Shown: one piece after another, positions 18,732-26,406 of the stretch | How positions within the stretch are numbered: position 1 is the first letter of the stretch | How the letters are laid out: each line of letters begins with the position of its first letter | DNA from: Flavobacteriales bacterium | Lineage (GTDB): Bacteria; Bacteroidota; Bacteroidia; Flavobacteriales_D; Sanyastnellaceae | Direction of reading: 5' to 3' | DNA: 50,096 bases | Assembly (NCBI GenBank): GCA_027491215.1 | Contig: JAIXWP010000114.1 | Span: forward strand, 1-50,096 | Made by a program: the position numbers and the translations under genes | Notes under the pieces: model-generated | Database searches by the model: none | Told to the model about the DNA's origin: nothing | Seen by the model: only the letters and a program-made list of their open reading frames with translations

Positions 18732-20003
18732 TCATTTATTGAAACGCAGTACGATTCGATCTACGCCAGGTAATGTGCTCGATTCCTGAAGAGTTTGTGC
18801 ATTTAATATTCTCACATCATTTTCCTGAATGACATACAACTGATTATTGACGTTGTCATAAGTTATTTGTGAAGGAACGTATGCAGATCCTGAAGCCACA
18901 ATATTTCCATTCAAACTATAACGACGTAGACCATCCGTATGCTGAATGAAAAGTACGCCGTCTTGTAAGTGAGCGTAGGTTACTTCACTGCTTGGTGCAA
19001 ACCTAAAGTTGGTCCATTCATCAATATAATTTCCGGATACTTTATAGATGTTCTGCTTGTATTCTTCTGCCGATTGATAAATCCAAATATTATCTTCACT
19101 TAGAGCATTCATCCATTGTATTTCTGAAGAAAGTGGAGTAGAGTGAATCAATATTCCAGAAGACTTTTGATATACCTCAATTCGGAATTGTGAGTTTGTT
19201 TGATTACTAGTAGCAACGATTACTTTCGAATCGGTCACAGCAATTTTTTTCGGAAAAAAATTTCCGATGATATTGAATTGGCTGACACCAGATCCAGTGC
19301 CGCTGAATGCACGAACGCTACCATCCTTGCATGCCAGCCAGTATGTGCGTGAGGCAGCATGCCAGGTCGCATCATTCCAAAGAATATCACTCAAAGGAAA
19401 TGGAGCTGGTGTTGAAGAAATATTGACGCCATCATCCATTCGTAGTGCGTTTAGTCCATCACTAGTATTTCCTGCAATGAGAACACTTTGAGCGTAATAG
19501 TCTGGCTGTATAAATACAAGTTGCAAGGGTAAAATAAAACTAGGCTGCCACTGATTGTTCTGAAGTTTTTGAGCCTCTAACATGTTTGAACCTTGCTGAT
19601 TAAAACCAATAACTTCGATTAGTTCGCGCGGTGCTTCGAAGATTTTAAACTCCCGGATGGCGAGGCTTTCATTTGTCCCATCAGACACTCTAAATTGTAA
19701 ATAATAGTCTCCTGTTGGAAGGTAGATGTCATCAATAATTATACTGCCATCAATTTCAAAATAGGTATTGAAGAGTCCAAACGATTTTGTGGCAAGAACT
19801 TGTTGATTAGCACTATTAAAAACCGCCACCACCGCCGATTCGAGCTGTGTTTCATCAGAAAGGTTTGCACTAAACTGAATTTGTTGTCCAAAGTTATAGC
19901 TCGATTGAAAAGGAGCAGTCACCTCAATCAGCGGAGGATTGCCATCTTCTTTTTTACATGAAAAAAGTAATAGCACAACTAATATGTATAATAGACGCTT
20001 CAT
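18732..20003 (-). CDS. Lipoprotein of unknown function with Ig-like and propeller-like regions
   Basis: 423 residues. The N-terminus MKRLLYILVVLLLFSCKKEDG is a lipoprotein signal with Cys16. Residues ~25-125 look like an Ig-like/cadherin-type domain (PPLIEVTAPFQSSYNFGQQI... to FRVSDGTNESLAIREFKIFE). The remainder has repeating beta-strand blocks (e.g. 'YTYWLACKDGSVRAFSG', 'GNIVASGSAYVPSQITYDNVNNQLYVI') suggestive of a propeller. I do not recognise a characterised family. It converges with the propeller-protein gene (4 bp between stops) and diverges from dnaB. Confidence 0.75.
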   Translation of the reverse strand: MKRLLYILVVLLLFSCKKEDGNPPLIEVTAPFQSSYNFGQQIQFSANLSDETQLESAVVAVFNSANQQVLATKSFGLFNTYFEIDGSIIIDDIYLPTGDYYLQFRVSDGTNESLAIREFKIFEAPRELIEVIGFNQQGSNMLEAQKLQNNQWQPSFILPLQLVFIQPDYYAQSVLIAGNTSDGLNALRMDDGVNISSTPAPFPLSDILWNDATWHAASRTYWLACKDGSVRAFSGTGSGVSQFNIIGNFFPKKIAVTDSKVIVATSNQTNSQFRIEVYQKSSGILIHSTPLSSEIQWMNALSEDNIWIYQSAEEYKQNIYKVSGNYIDEWTNFRFAPSSEVTYAHLQDGVLFIQHTDGLRRYSLNGNIVASGSAYVPSQITYDNVNNQLYVIQENDVRILNAQTLQESSTLPGVDRIVLRFNK

Positions 20004-20155
20004 TTCGTTAATAAGTCATACAAAGTGAACCTGTAGAACCCTAGTCTTTTGTGTCTAAATTGGTAGTTTTCAAGGCTATAATATTTTGAACAATCCACGT
20101 TCATTAAAATGCGGATAAAGTCAAGTCACGACATCGAATATAAGTCAACAACTTC

Positions 20156-20163
20156 TAAATTTG
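20156..20163 (+). promoter_or_regulatory. -7 element (TAAATTTG) for dnaB
   Basis: Exact TAnnTTTG match ending 12 bases before the dnaB ATG. Its final TTG would serve as an in-frame alternative start codon, but being part of the promoter it is unlikely to be translated. Confidence 0.65.
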
Positions 20164-20175
20164 GCATCCCTCAAA

Positions 20176-21771
20176 ATGGACGGACAAGATAACAGACAAA
20201 AACGAAGAGATCGTATGCAGGGCATACGAGATGCCATGAACTCTGCTATGGGTGTGGAAATGGGAAAGCTCCCACCACAAGCAGTAGATCTGGAGGAGGC
20301 TGTATTGGGTGCAATGATGTTGGAGCAAGGCTCGTTGAATGCAGTCATAGACATCCTCAAGCCTTCAAGCTTTTACAAAGAAGCACACGCAAAAATTTAC
20401 GAAGCAATTATGCTTCTTTTCTCAAAGGGTGAGCCTGTAGATATTCTTACAGTGACACATGCTTTGAGAAAAGCTGCATCACTCGAAATTGTTGGAGGGC
20501 CTCTTTACATATCGCAACTTACTAATCGCGTTGCTTCTTCTGCAAATATTGAGACACACGCTAGAATCATTGCACAGAAGCATATTCAGCGTGAGTTGAT
20601 TCGTATTTCAAGTGAAATCATTCGCGATGCGTATGATGAAACCTCAGACGTTTTTGATTTGTTAGACAAAGCTGAAAGTAATCTTTTCCAAGTTGCTGAA
20701 GGAAACATCCGAAAGAACTACGACAAGATGAGTATGTTGATCAAGACGGCGTTAGACCAGATTGAAACTGCTCGACAAAATACTAGTGGTGTCAGTGGTG
20801 TACCTACAGGCTTCACTGCTCTAGACCGTGTTACAAGCGGTTGGCAGAATTCGGATATGATCGTTGTTGCTGCACGTCCAGGTATGGGTAAAACAGCATT
20901 CGTTCTTTCGATGGCCCGTAACATGGCCGTGGAGTTCCAAAGACCGGTGGCTTTGTTCTCTCTGGAGATGTCTAGTGTGCAGCTCGTTCAACGTTTGATT
21001 GCGAGCGAAACGGAAATTGATGCAGAGAAACTTCGTAAAGGAAATCTTGCTGATCATGAATTCCACCAACTGCACCAACGTATTTCTCGTATTGCTGAAG
21101 CGCCTATTTACATTGACGATACTCCTGCGTTGTCTGTTTTTGAATTACGTGCAAAATGCCGTCGTTTGAAAGCACAGCACGGTATACAAATGATCATCAT
21201 CGACTACTTGCAATTAATGACTGCCGGAGGAGATAATAAGGGCGGAAATCGTGAACAAGAAATCTCGACTATATCTCGTTCGATCAAGCAAATCGCAAAG
21301 GAATTGGATGTGCCTGTTATTGCACTTTCTCAGTTGTCACGTCAGGTGGAAACGAGAGGTGGAGATAAGCGACCACTATTGAGTGACCTTCGTGAATCGG
21401 GTGCGATTGAGCAGGATGCCGATATCGTAGCATTCATCTATCGTGCGGAATACTATGGCATCAACGAAGATGCGGATGGTAATCCAACGCAAGGAAAAGC
21501 AGAAATCATTATCGCAAAACATAGAAATGGATCGTTAGAGGACGTGCCACTTCGATTTATTGGACGACTCGCGAAGTTTGCCAACTTGGATGGTTTTGAC
21601 TATGACAATCCAGATTATAGTAAAACAATTCAAGCAAATACATCATTTACTTCTGGTGGGCAGGCTGGCGCATCAGGAGGCGCAACTACCATCACAGTAG
21701 CATCGAAATTGAATACGATGTTAGATGATGATGAACCGTTTGATTACGGTGGTGAGCCTGCTCCTTTTTAA
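20176..21771 (+). CDS. dnaB: Replicative DNA helicase DnaB
   Basis: 531 residues. Hexameric helicase that unwinds DNA at the replication fork. The N-terminal domain (~35-140, 'PPQAVDLEEAVLGAMML') is followed by the RecA-like motor with Walker A ARPGMGKTAF (~236), 'SLEMSS', the Walker B-like IIIDYLQLM (~345) and 'ALSQLSRQVETRGGDKRP' (~395). No intein interrupts it. I chose the ATG at 20176 over the in-frame TTG at 20161, because that TTG lies in the -7 promoter element. The C-terminus has a Gly/Ala-rich stretch then an acidic tail (DDDEPFDYGGEPAPF). The next gene is a partner commonly found beside dnaB in Flavobacteriia. Confidence 0.97.
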   Translation: MDGQDNRQKRRDRMQGIRDAMNSAMGVEMGKLPPQAVDLEEAVLGAMMLEQGSLNAVIDILKPSSFYKEAHAKIYEAIMLLFSKGEPVDILTVTHALRKAASLEIVGGPLYISQLTNRVASSANIETHARIIAQKHIQRELIRISSEIIRDAYDETSDVFDLLDKAESNLFQVAEGNIRKNYDKMSMLIKTALDQIETARQNTSGVSGVPTGFTALDRVTSGWQNSDMIVVAARPGMGKTAFVLSMARNMAVEFQRPVALFSLEMSSVQLVQRLIASETEIDAEKLRKGNLADHEFHQLHQRISRIAEAPIYIDDTPALSVFELRAKCRRLKAQHGIQMIIIDYLQLMTAGGDNKGGNREQEISTISRSIKQIAKELDVPVIALSQLSRQVETRGGDKRPLLSDLRESGAIEQDADIVAFIYRAEYYGINEDADGNPTQGKAEIIIAKHRNGSLEDVPLRFIGRLAKFANLDGFDYDNPDYSKTIQANTSFTSGGQAGASGGATTITVASKLNTMLDDDEPFDYGGEPAPF

Positions 21772-21772
21772 T

Positions 21773-21780
21773 TATATTTG
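21773..21780 (+). promoter_or_regulatory. -7 element (TATATTTG) and SD-like site ahead of the 21812 gene
   Basis: TATATTTG begins one base after the dnaB stop codon. AAGGAGG at about 21800-21807 lies before the ATG at 21812 and looks like a Shine-Dalgarno sequence, uncommon in this genome. The gene may thus be expressed apart from dnaB. Confidence 0.5.
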
Positions 21781-21811
21781 ACATGGCGCGAAGGTTGCCA
21801 AGGAGGAAGCA

Positions 21812-23071
21812 ATGAAAAAGTGGATCGTCATCTTATTCTGTAGTTTTATTACTATTACCTCGACAGCGGGAAAGATTCTTATTCCGATGGACGAGAGCCA
21901 AACCAATCACTTGAAGGCGTATGGAATGGCTTATTGGATTCTCGAAAACAAAATCAATATCGAATGGCTTTTGAATTATCGCGGAGGAAGTTTTCTTGTC
22001 GATAATTATCCTGATATTACCAAGGAATGCCAAATTCGTGGAGTCGGATTTCAAGTCATTGCAGATGTTCAGGCACAACAAATTTACAATGAGATCAATG
22101 ATCCAGAAGTAAATATGGAGCGCGTGAAATTAGAAGTCGCTCCGAAAATAGCTGTGTATTCTCCTCAAGGTAAACAACCTTGGGATGATGCTGTAACACT
22201 CGTTCTCACTTATGCCGAAATTCCTTACACCATCATTTATGATAGAGAAATTGTAAAAGGAGAGCTTGTAAAATATGATTGGCTTCACTTACATCATGAA
22301 GACTTTACCGGACAGTATGGTAAGTTTTATGCAAACTATAAGAATGCAGCTTGGTATCAAGATGAAGTGAAAAGTCAAGAAGCATTGGCTTCTGAATTAG
22401 GCTTCTCAAAAGTTTCTCTAATGAAACGTCAAGTAGCGGTGAATATCCAAGAGTTCGTAGTGGGTGGAGGCTTTCTATTTACGATGTGCAGTGGAACGGA
22501 CAGCTACGATATTGCGCTTGCCGCAGTGAATGTCGATATTGTTGAAAGTGTATTTGATGGCGATCCTAGTGATCCGCAAGCGCAGAATAAATTGAACTTT
22601 GACAATGCGTTCGCATTCAAGGATTATCGCATCGAAAAAAATCCAATGATCTATGAATTCTCTTCTATAGATGGATCTGAGGATCACGGAAAAATAGGGG
22701 AGATGAACGACTTTTTTACCCTATTTGATTTCAGTGCTAAGTGGGATATTATTCCAACCATCCTAACGCAAAATCACACACAAGTGATCAAGGGATTTAT
22801 GGGGCAGACAACATCGTTTCGCGAGCAATACATGAAGAGTAATGTCACTATCATGGGTGAGACTAAAAGAACGAATACTGCAAAATATATTCATGGAGAA
22901 TTAGGACAAGGACAGTGGACTTACTATGGCGGCCATGACCCAGAAGATTATCGTCACTTGGTTGGAGATCCGCCGACAGACCTCAATTTACATCCCAATT
23001 CTCCCGGCTACCGCCTTATCTTAAATAACATTCTATTCCCCGCAGCAAAAAGGGAAAAGCAGAAAACATGA
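21812..23071 (+). CDS. Exported protein often named 'asparagine synthetase B' in relatives (ThuA/amidotransferase-like fold suspected)
   Basis: 419 residues with an N-terminal signal peptide (MKKWIVILFCSFITITSTAG). Homologues beside dnaB in Flavobacteriia are commonly labelled asparagine synthetase B, but no glutaminase (N-terminal Cys) or ATP-pyrophosphatase SGGxDS motif is present, so that name is not supported. What is visible: 'KIAVYSPQGKQPWDDAVTLVLTYAEIPYT' (~130), 'YDWLHLHHEDFTGQYGKFY' (~165), 'FVVGGGFLFTMCSGTDSYDIALAAVNVDIV' (~225) and 'TYYGGHDPEDYRHLVGDP' (~370), reminiscent of class I amidotransferase/ThuA-like folds with a Cys in FTMCSGTDS. Function unknown; probably periplasmic. 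Its last residues (AAKREKQKT) run up to a heptamer repeat region. Confidence 0.75.
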   Translation: MKKWIVILFCSFITITSTAGKILIPMDESQTNHLKAYGMAYWILENKINIEWLLNYRGGSFLVDNYPDITKECQIRGVGFQVIADVQAQQIYNEINDPEVNMERVKLEVAPKIAVYSPQGKQPWDDAVTLVLTYAEIPYTIIYDREIVKGELVKYDWLHLHHEDFTGQYGKFYANYKNAAWYQDEVKSQEALASELGFSKVSLMKRQVAVNIQEFVVGGGFLFTMCSGTDSYDIALAAVNVDIVESVFDGDPSDPQAQNKLNFDNAFAFKDYRIEKNPMIYEFSSIDGSEDHGKIGEMNDFFTLFDFSAKWDIIPTILTQNHTQVIKGFMGQTTSFREQYMKSNVTIMGETKRTNTAKYIHGELGQGQWTYYGGHDPEDYRHLVGDPPTDLNLHPNSPGYRLILNNILFPAAKREKQKT

Positions 23072-23096
23072 GAAATTCGAAATTCGCGCTTCGCTA

Positions 23097-23131
23097 ATTC
23101 TCAATTCTCAATTCTCAATTCTCAATTCTTA
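23097..23131 (+). repeat. Tandem heptanucleotide array (ATTCTCA)n
   Basis: Four perfect copies of ATTCTCA and one degenerate copy (ATTCTTA) in tandem, 25 bp after the stop of the exported protein gene. The same unit recurs at 48710-48737. It is the first half of a composite element whose second half lies at 23185-23247. Confidence 0.9.
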
Positions 23132-23168
23132 CTTATCAGTAATTGGTTATTGGCTCTTGGAATTTGTT

Positions 23169-23183
23169 CTCGGCAAAGCCGAG
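23169..23183. repeat. Short perfect hairpin between the two heptamer arrays
   Basis: CTCGGC-AAA-GCCGAG, a 6-bp inverted repeat with a 3-base loop, in the spacer of the composite repeat element. No T-run follows on either strand, so it is not a convincing terminator. Confidence 0.6.
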
Positions 23184-23184
23184 A

Positions 23185-23247
23185 TCATTTGTCCCTTGTC
23201 ATTTGTCCCTTGTCATTTGTCCCTTGTCATTTGTCATTTGTCTCTTG
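23185..23247 (+). repeat. Tandem heptanucleotide array (TCATTTG / TCCCTTG)n
   Basis: Nine successive 7-base units of consensus TCNNTTG: TCATTTG and TCCCTTG alternate three times, then come TCATTTG, TCATTTG and TCTCTTG. The array overlaps the 3' end of the minus-strand cyclophilin lipoprotein gene and supplies its stop codon and last ~16 residues. A shorter relative lies at 48806-48826. Confidence 0.9.
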
Positions 23248-25214
23248 TCAATGGAAGTGATTCGATCCCCGATGGTGAGTTGATCTACAACTTCCATTCC
23301 TTCGATGACTTTGCCGATAATGGTATAGCGGCCGTCTAGTGAGGGCATGAGGCTGTGGGTGATGAAGAATTGACAACTCTCGGTATCCTTACCAGCACTT
23401 GCCAATCCGATAGATCCTCGCTCATAACGCAGCGTTGTAAATTCACTTCGCATAGGTTGGTCTAGACCGCCCATACCGTTTCCTATAGGACAACCTCCTT
23501 GTGAAACGAAGTTGGCTACTATGCGATGAAAATACTTGTCATTATAAAAATCATCTTCTACTAATTTGGTAATGAGTCCTACAGATGTGGGTGCTTCGTT
23601 AACATAGAATTCTGTGGTGAATTTTCCTTTCGTTGTTGTCCATTTCATCGTTACAATATTCGGTAGTGAAGCGATGAAGTCCCAGTTAGGTTGATAAGTG
23701 CTTGTTGGTTTTGCTTCATCTATTTTGTTTGGAAGCATTGCATTGTGCGCTCTAACTAATGCGTTGTATGATTCTATATCCCTTGGCAGGGTTAGCCCTT
23801 TTAATGCAGCGCTAATTGCCCCGTCGAGCTTGAGCATTTCCTCATCATGAAACTTCTTTTCAGTAGCGTCTGAAAGATATACTCCAAATGTTTCCATCAC
23901 TCCCGTATTACCCAAGGAAAGGGCGGATGCAATTACTTCAGAAAACTGCACGGTGCCTTTCCATTGATCTTTGCTGTGAATGCTCACGAGGGCTTGCGCC
24001 GCGGCATAAGTGATGACCTGCGATTTTTCTTTCAATAGAATATCGATCAATTGATCTGTCCTATCAGGGGCTTGACCGAGTGCAAGTAAAAAAAATGATT
24101 TATCGTATTCATTCGTTGCAGCGTAATAGTTAGCCAAACATTCTTCTCCCGATGCATCCGCACCGTTTGTTATATTGAGCTTCGAAACGATTGCCTTGAT
24201 TTGCGCAGAGCGAGATACTGTAGCAGCTGCAATACTTTCTAATTCACTGGCAGAAATTTTACCTAGACTCTCTAAAGCCTCGAGTACTACCAAATCATTG
24301 GAATGTGATAGCGTTTCGATGGCTAAGGATGATTTATATTTTCCATTCTTCGCGAGCAATCGAATGGCTTGCACATTTAATCTGTAATCGGAGTTGTTTG
24401 CCTTTGAAATGGCCGCTAATAGGTCATTTCCTTCATTATTATTTAATTTAGAAATGATGGTGATCAAGGATATACGAACGTCGGGATCGCGTTCGGTTTT
24501 GATCCATTGCATGAAGTAAGCTCCATGACTTGCAAACCAATCTCCGTTGAACGATGCGATCCCATTTGCCAAAGCAATTTTAGCAGCTCTCGAAGCGGTT
24601 TGTAATGCAAACTGTGCTCTGCGCGGGAGTTCTGGTGCGTATATTTTATTTCTATGCAGATATGTCATCGCATAACCGAGTCCAATCTGCACTTCTTCTG
24701 AATTGATTTCTACGTTGGATAAAAACTCAACAAATTCATTTTCGCTTTCGTCATAAATGAAAGCACCCACTGTTTTTTCTTTAGAAGTGATATTGATTTT
24801 TGGATCGAAAAGTTTAGCAGCCGCGATGATTAGTTCTTTCAGTACTGCTGGAGCTTTTTCTTTTCTACCCCACGAAATCAAGTATGCAACGTCATTAGAA
24901 GTTCCTGTTTGGCCGATTGAAAAAGCGGCGTTGGCGCGAACTCCATCATCTTCATCCTGTAGCAAAAGATAGAGATCGGGTAGTAGGGTAGAGTCTTGTA
25001 GTGAGCCGCAGAGCAATGCCGCCGCCGCTCTCAATTCTTTTTTTTCACTGGTAAAAAAACTCTTCACCTTTTTGCTATCACGAGCATCTGCTGCTTTGTA
25101 AAGTTCTTGTTTTTGGGGATCGCCAAATGAGTTGAACTCTTTCGTTTCTGAAGAGCAACTTGTGATGCTGAGAAGTAAGAGTGAAAAAAGATTGAGAATT
25201 GTCCATTTAATCAT
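23199..25214 (-). CDS. Lipoprotein with HEAT repeats and cyclophilin-type peptidyl-prolyl isomerase domain
   Basis: 671 residues. Lipoprotein signal with Cys20 (MIKWTILNLF...SITSC). Residues ~40-510 are helical, with HEAT-like repeats such as 'LYLLLQDEDDGVRANAAFSIGQTG' split over several blocks. The C-terminal ~130 residues (~520-655) are a cyclophilin domain: FHRIV, FVSQGG, SCQFFIT and LDGRYTIIGKV. It likely assists folding of envelope proteins; the HEAT part may hold clients or partners. Relative to human cyclophilin A, Trp121 and His126 are replaced (Ser and Tyr), as in other bacterial members. The last residues (DKRQMTNDKGQMTRDK) are encoded by heptamer repeats, so the natural C-terminus has probably been replaced or extended. 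Confidence 0.87.
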   Translation of the reverse strand: MIKWTILNLFSLLLLSITSCSSETKEFNSFGDPQKQELYKAADARDSKKVKSFFTSEKKELRAAAALLCGSLQDSTLLPDLYLLLQDEDDGVRANAAFSIGQTGTSNDVAYLISWGRKEKAPAVLKELIIAAAKLFDPKINITSKEKTVGAFIYDESENEFVEFLSNVEINSEEVQIGLGYAMTYLHRNKIYAPELPRRAQFALQTASRAAKIALANGIASFNGDWFASHGAYFMQWIKTERDPDVRISLITIISKLNNNEGNDLLAAISKANNSDYRLNVQAIRLLAKNGKYKSSLAIETLSHSNDLVVLEALESLGKISASELESIAAATVSRSAQIKAIVSKLNITNGADASGEECLANYYAATNEYDKSFFLLALGQAPDRTDQLIDILLKEKSQVITYAAAQALVSIHSKDQWKGTVQFSEVIASALSLGNTGVMETFGVYLSDATEKKFHDEEMLKLDGAISAALKGLTLPRDIESYNALVRAHNAMLPNKIDEAKPTSTYQPNWDFIASLPNIVTMKWTTTKGKFTTEFYVNEAPTSVGLITKLVEDDFYNDKYFHRIVANFVSQGGCPIGNGMGGLDQPMRSEFTTLRYERGSIGLASAGKDTESCQFFITHSLMPSLDGRYTIIGKVIEGMEVVDQLTIGDRITSIDKRQMTNDKGQMTRDK

Positions 25215-25231
25215 GGACTCAATATACTAGA

Positions 25232-25813
25232 TTATTCTTTATCCATCATAATTTCCATTTGGAAATAGCCGAAGTGGTCGTTGATAGAATGAATCTGGTA
25301 TTTTATATCGTCAATAGATCTTTTTGCAATAGTAAGAAGTCCAAGACCTGCTCCTCCTTTGTAGGTGAAGTCTTCATTGCAAAGTGTTTCGATATATAAT
25401 TTGCGAAGCGCATTTTTATCTAGAGAAACAACGTCATTCATTTTTTTCTCTAGGCGAGGTTGATCAGACTTGAGAAGCAGATTGCCTGTAAAAACATGGT
25501 AGCCTGCCTTGCTGCGAGAAAGAATGAGATAAGCATGCATTCTACCGTTTGAGTCTTTTGCACCATGAAGCGAAGTATTTTGTAGGATCTCGATGAGAAC
25601 GCTACAAATTCTGCGCATGGTTTGTCTCTTATCTCCGGCTTCCATTATAGAGCTTTCGATGAGCTTGATGGTAGAATCTACTTTTGTTTGAGAAAAGTCG
25701 CCGAAGTGGCTGAAAACAAGGGTTTCCTTCATAGGAGAGTTCAAAGTTTCCATCACCAAATGGTGGTAGATGCTTTGAATTTCTTCTAATGATTTGCCTG
25801 CTATTGCTGTCAT
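25232..25813 (-). CDS. SiaB-like GHKL (histidine-kinase-type ATPase fold) protein, DUF6272
   Basis: 193 residues. EILQNTSLHG (~93-102) resembles the N box and GGAGLGLLTIAKRS (~155-168) the G box of GHKL ATPases, and the protein has no transmembrane or phospho-acceptor domain. This matches the SiaB/DUF6272 group, whose founder is a Ser kinase acting on an anti-anti-sigma-like partner in the SiaABCD pathway that controls aggregation. Proteins of this type occur in many Bacteroidota. A SiaC-like partner is not found in this window, so the target is unknown. Its promoter is the best match to the Bacteroidota consensus in the window. The stop lies 17 bp before the lipoprotein start, so the two may be co-transcribed. 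Confidence 0.78.
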   Translation of the reverse strand: MTAIAGKSLEEIQSIYHHLVMETLNSPMKETLVFSHFGDFSQTKVDSTIKLIESSIMEAGDKRQTMRRICSVLIEILQNTSLHGAKDSNGRMHAYLILSRSKAGYHVFTGNLLLKSDQPRLEKKMNDVVSLDKNALRKLYIETLCNEDFTYKGGAGLGLLTIAKRSIDDIKYQIHSINDHFGYFQMEIMMDKE

Positions 25814-25844
25814 TCTGTGGCTATCGGTTCCTTGTTTCGTTGTG

Positions 25845-25875
25845 CAAATATACTTAAATTTCGACGAAACCCAAA
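25845..25875 (-). promoter_or_regulatory. Consensus Bacteroidota promoter (TTTG-N19-TATATTTG)
   Basis: On the minus strand TTTG (25872-25875) is separated by 19 bases from TATATTTG (25845-25852), matching both halves of the Bacteroidota -33/-7 promoter. It drives the SiaB-like gene, with a 5' leader of about 25-30 bases. Confidence 0.75.
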
Positions 25876-25997
25876 AAAATATTGACGAATCGCTATTTTT
25901 AATAGCTGAGTCTCAGTATTAGAGAGTTTAATCGAAATCAAATGTATAGGATGAATCGGATATTCCTACAGCTGAAAAACGGAATTTATAAACAATA

Positions 25998-26036
25998 CCC
26001 CTGCTAACTTCTACACGCTTAGAAGTTGAGCAGGGG
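25998..26036 (-). terminator. Strong stem-loop downstream of the 81-residue gene
   Basis: CCCCTGCT-AACTTCT pairs with AGAAGTT-(G)-AGCAGGGG around an 8-base loop: 15 base pairs with one bulged G. It lies 31 bp after the small gene's stop and before the SiaB-like promoter. On the minus strand it is followed by TATTGTTTAT, not a clean T-run, so it may be a terminator of weaker type or an mRNA 3'-end stabiliser. Bases 25876-25997 hold nothing else I can recognise. Confidence 0.65.
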
Positions 26037-26067
26037 ATTGACTAGGGTTAATTAAGAAAGACGCATA

Positions 26068-26313
26068 TCAACCGTTACTCAACATGCGGAAAGAATTTTT
26101 AGGAAGAATAAACTCACCATCCTCTGGTCTGCGAATCATTTGATAGAATTCTTGACACAAATAATTCACTGGCCTACGAAAAGGTCTGTTTTGAAGATAG
26201 CTTTCCCAAACTTCCAACGCCAACTTCTTCGTTACATTCCATGCATATGGATTGTAGCCATTTGGTCTTGCAAAACTGTCAATGTGCATTTTTACTTCTT
26301 GTAGGGTTGTCAT
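26068..26313 (-). CDS. Small protein of unknown function (81 aa)
   Basis: 81 residues, no signal peptide, no membrane segment, rich in aromatic and basic residues (e.g. 'RPNGYNPYAWNVTKKLALEVWESYLQ' region, ~16-41, and 'RRPVNYLCQEFYQMI', ~45-60). I do not recognise the family. It is taken as real because it fills its interval, has a clear ATG, is followed by a strong stem-loop, and has protein-like composition. It lies 93 bp downstream of a WYL-domain regulator on the same strand and may be co-transcribed with it. Predicted mostly helical; cytoplasmic. Confidence 0.6.
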   Translation of the reverse strand: MTTLQEVKMHIDSFARPNGYNPYAWNVTKKLALEVWESYLQNRPFRRPVNYLCQEFYQMIRRPEDGEFILPKNSFRMLSNG

Positions 26314-26406
26314 AATATATCGTTGTTTGAATTTGACGATACAAATGACCTACTGTTGATTGTAACGTATTTACAACCAAAAAAAAACTTCTATTTTTTT
26401 CTGAAA

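Noticed and set aside
20161-20175. TTG at 20161 as dnaB start
   Set aside because: It is the end of the -7 promoter element TAAATTTG, so it should lie upstream of or at the transcription start.
23097-23247. CRISPR array
   Set aside because: Units are 7 bp tandem repeats without spacers, and no cas genes are present.
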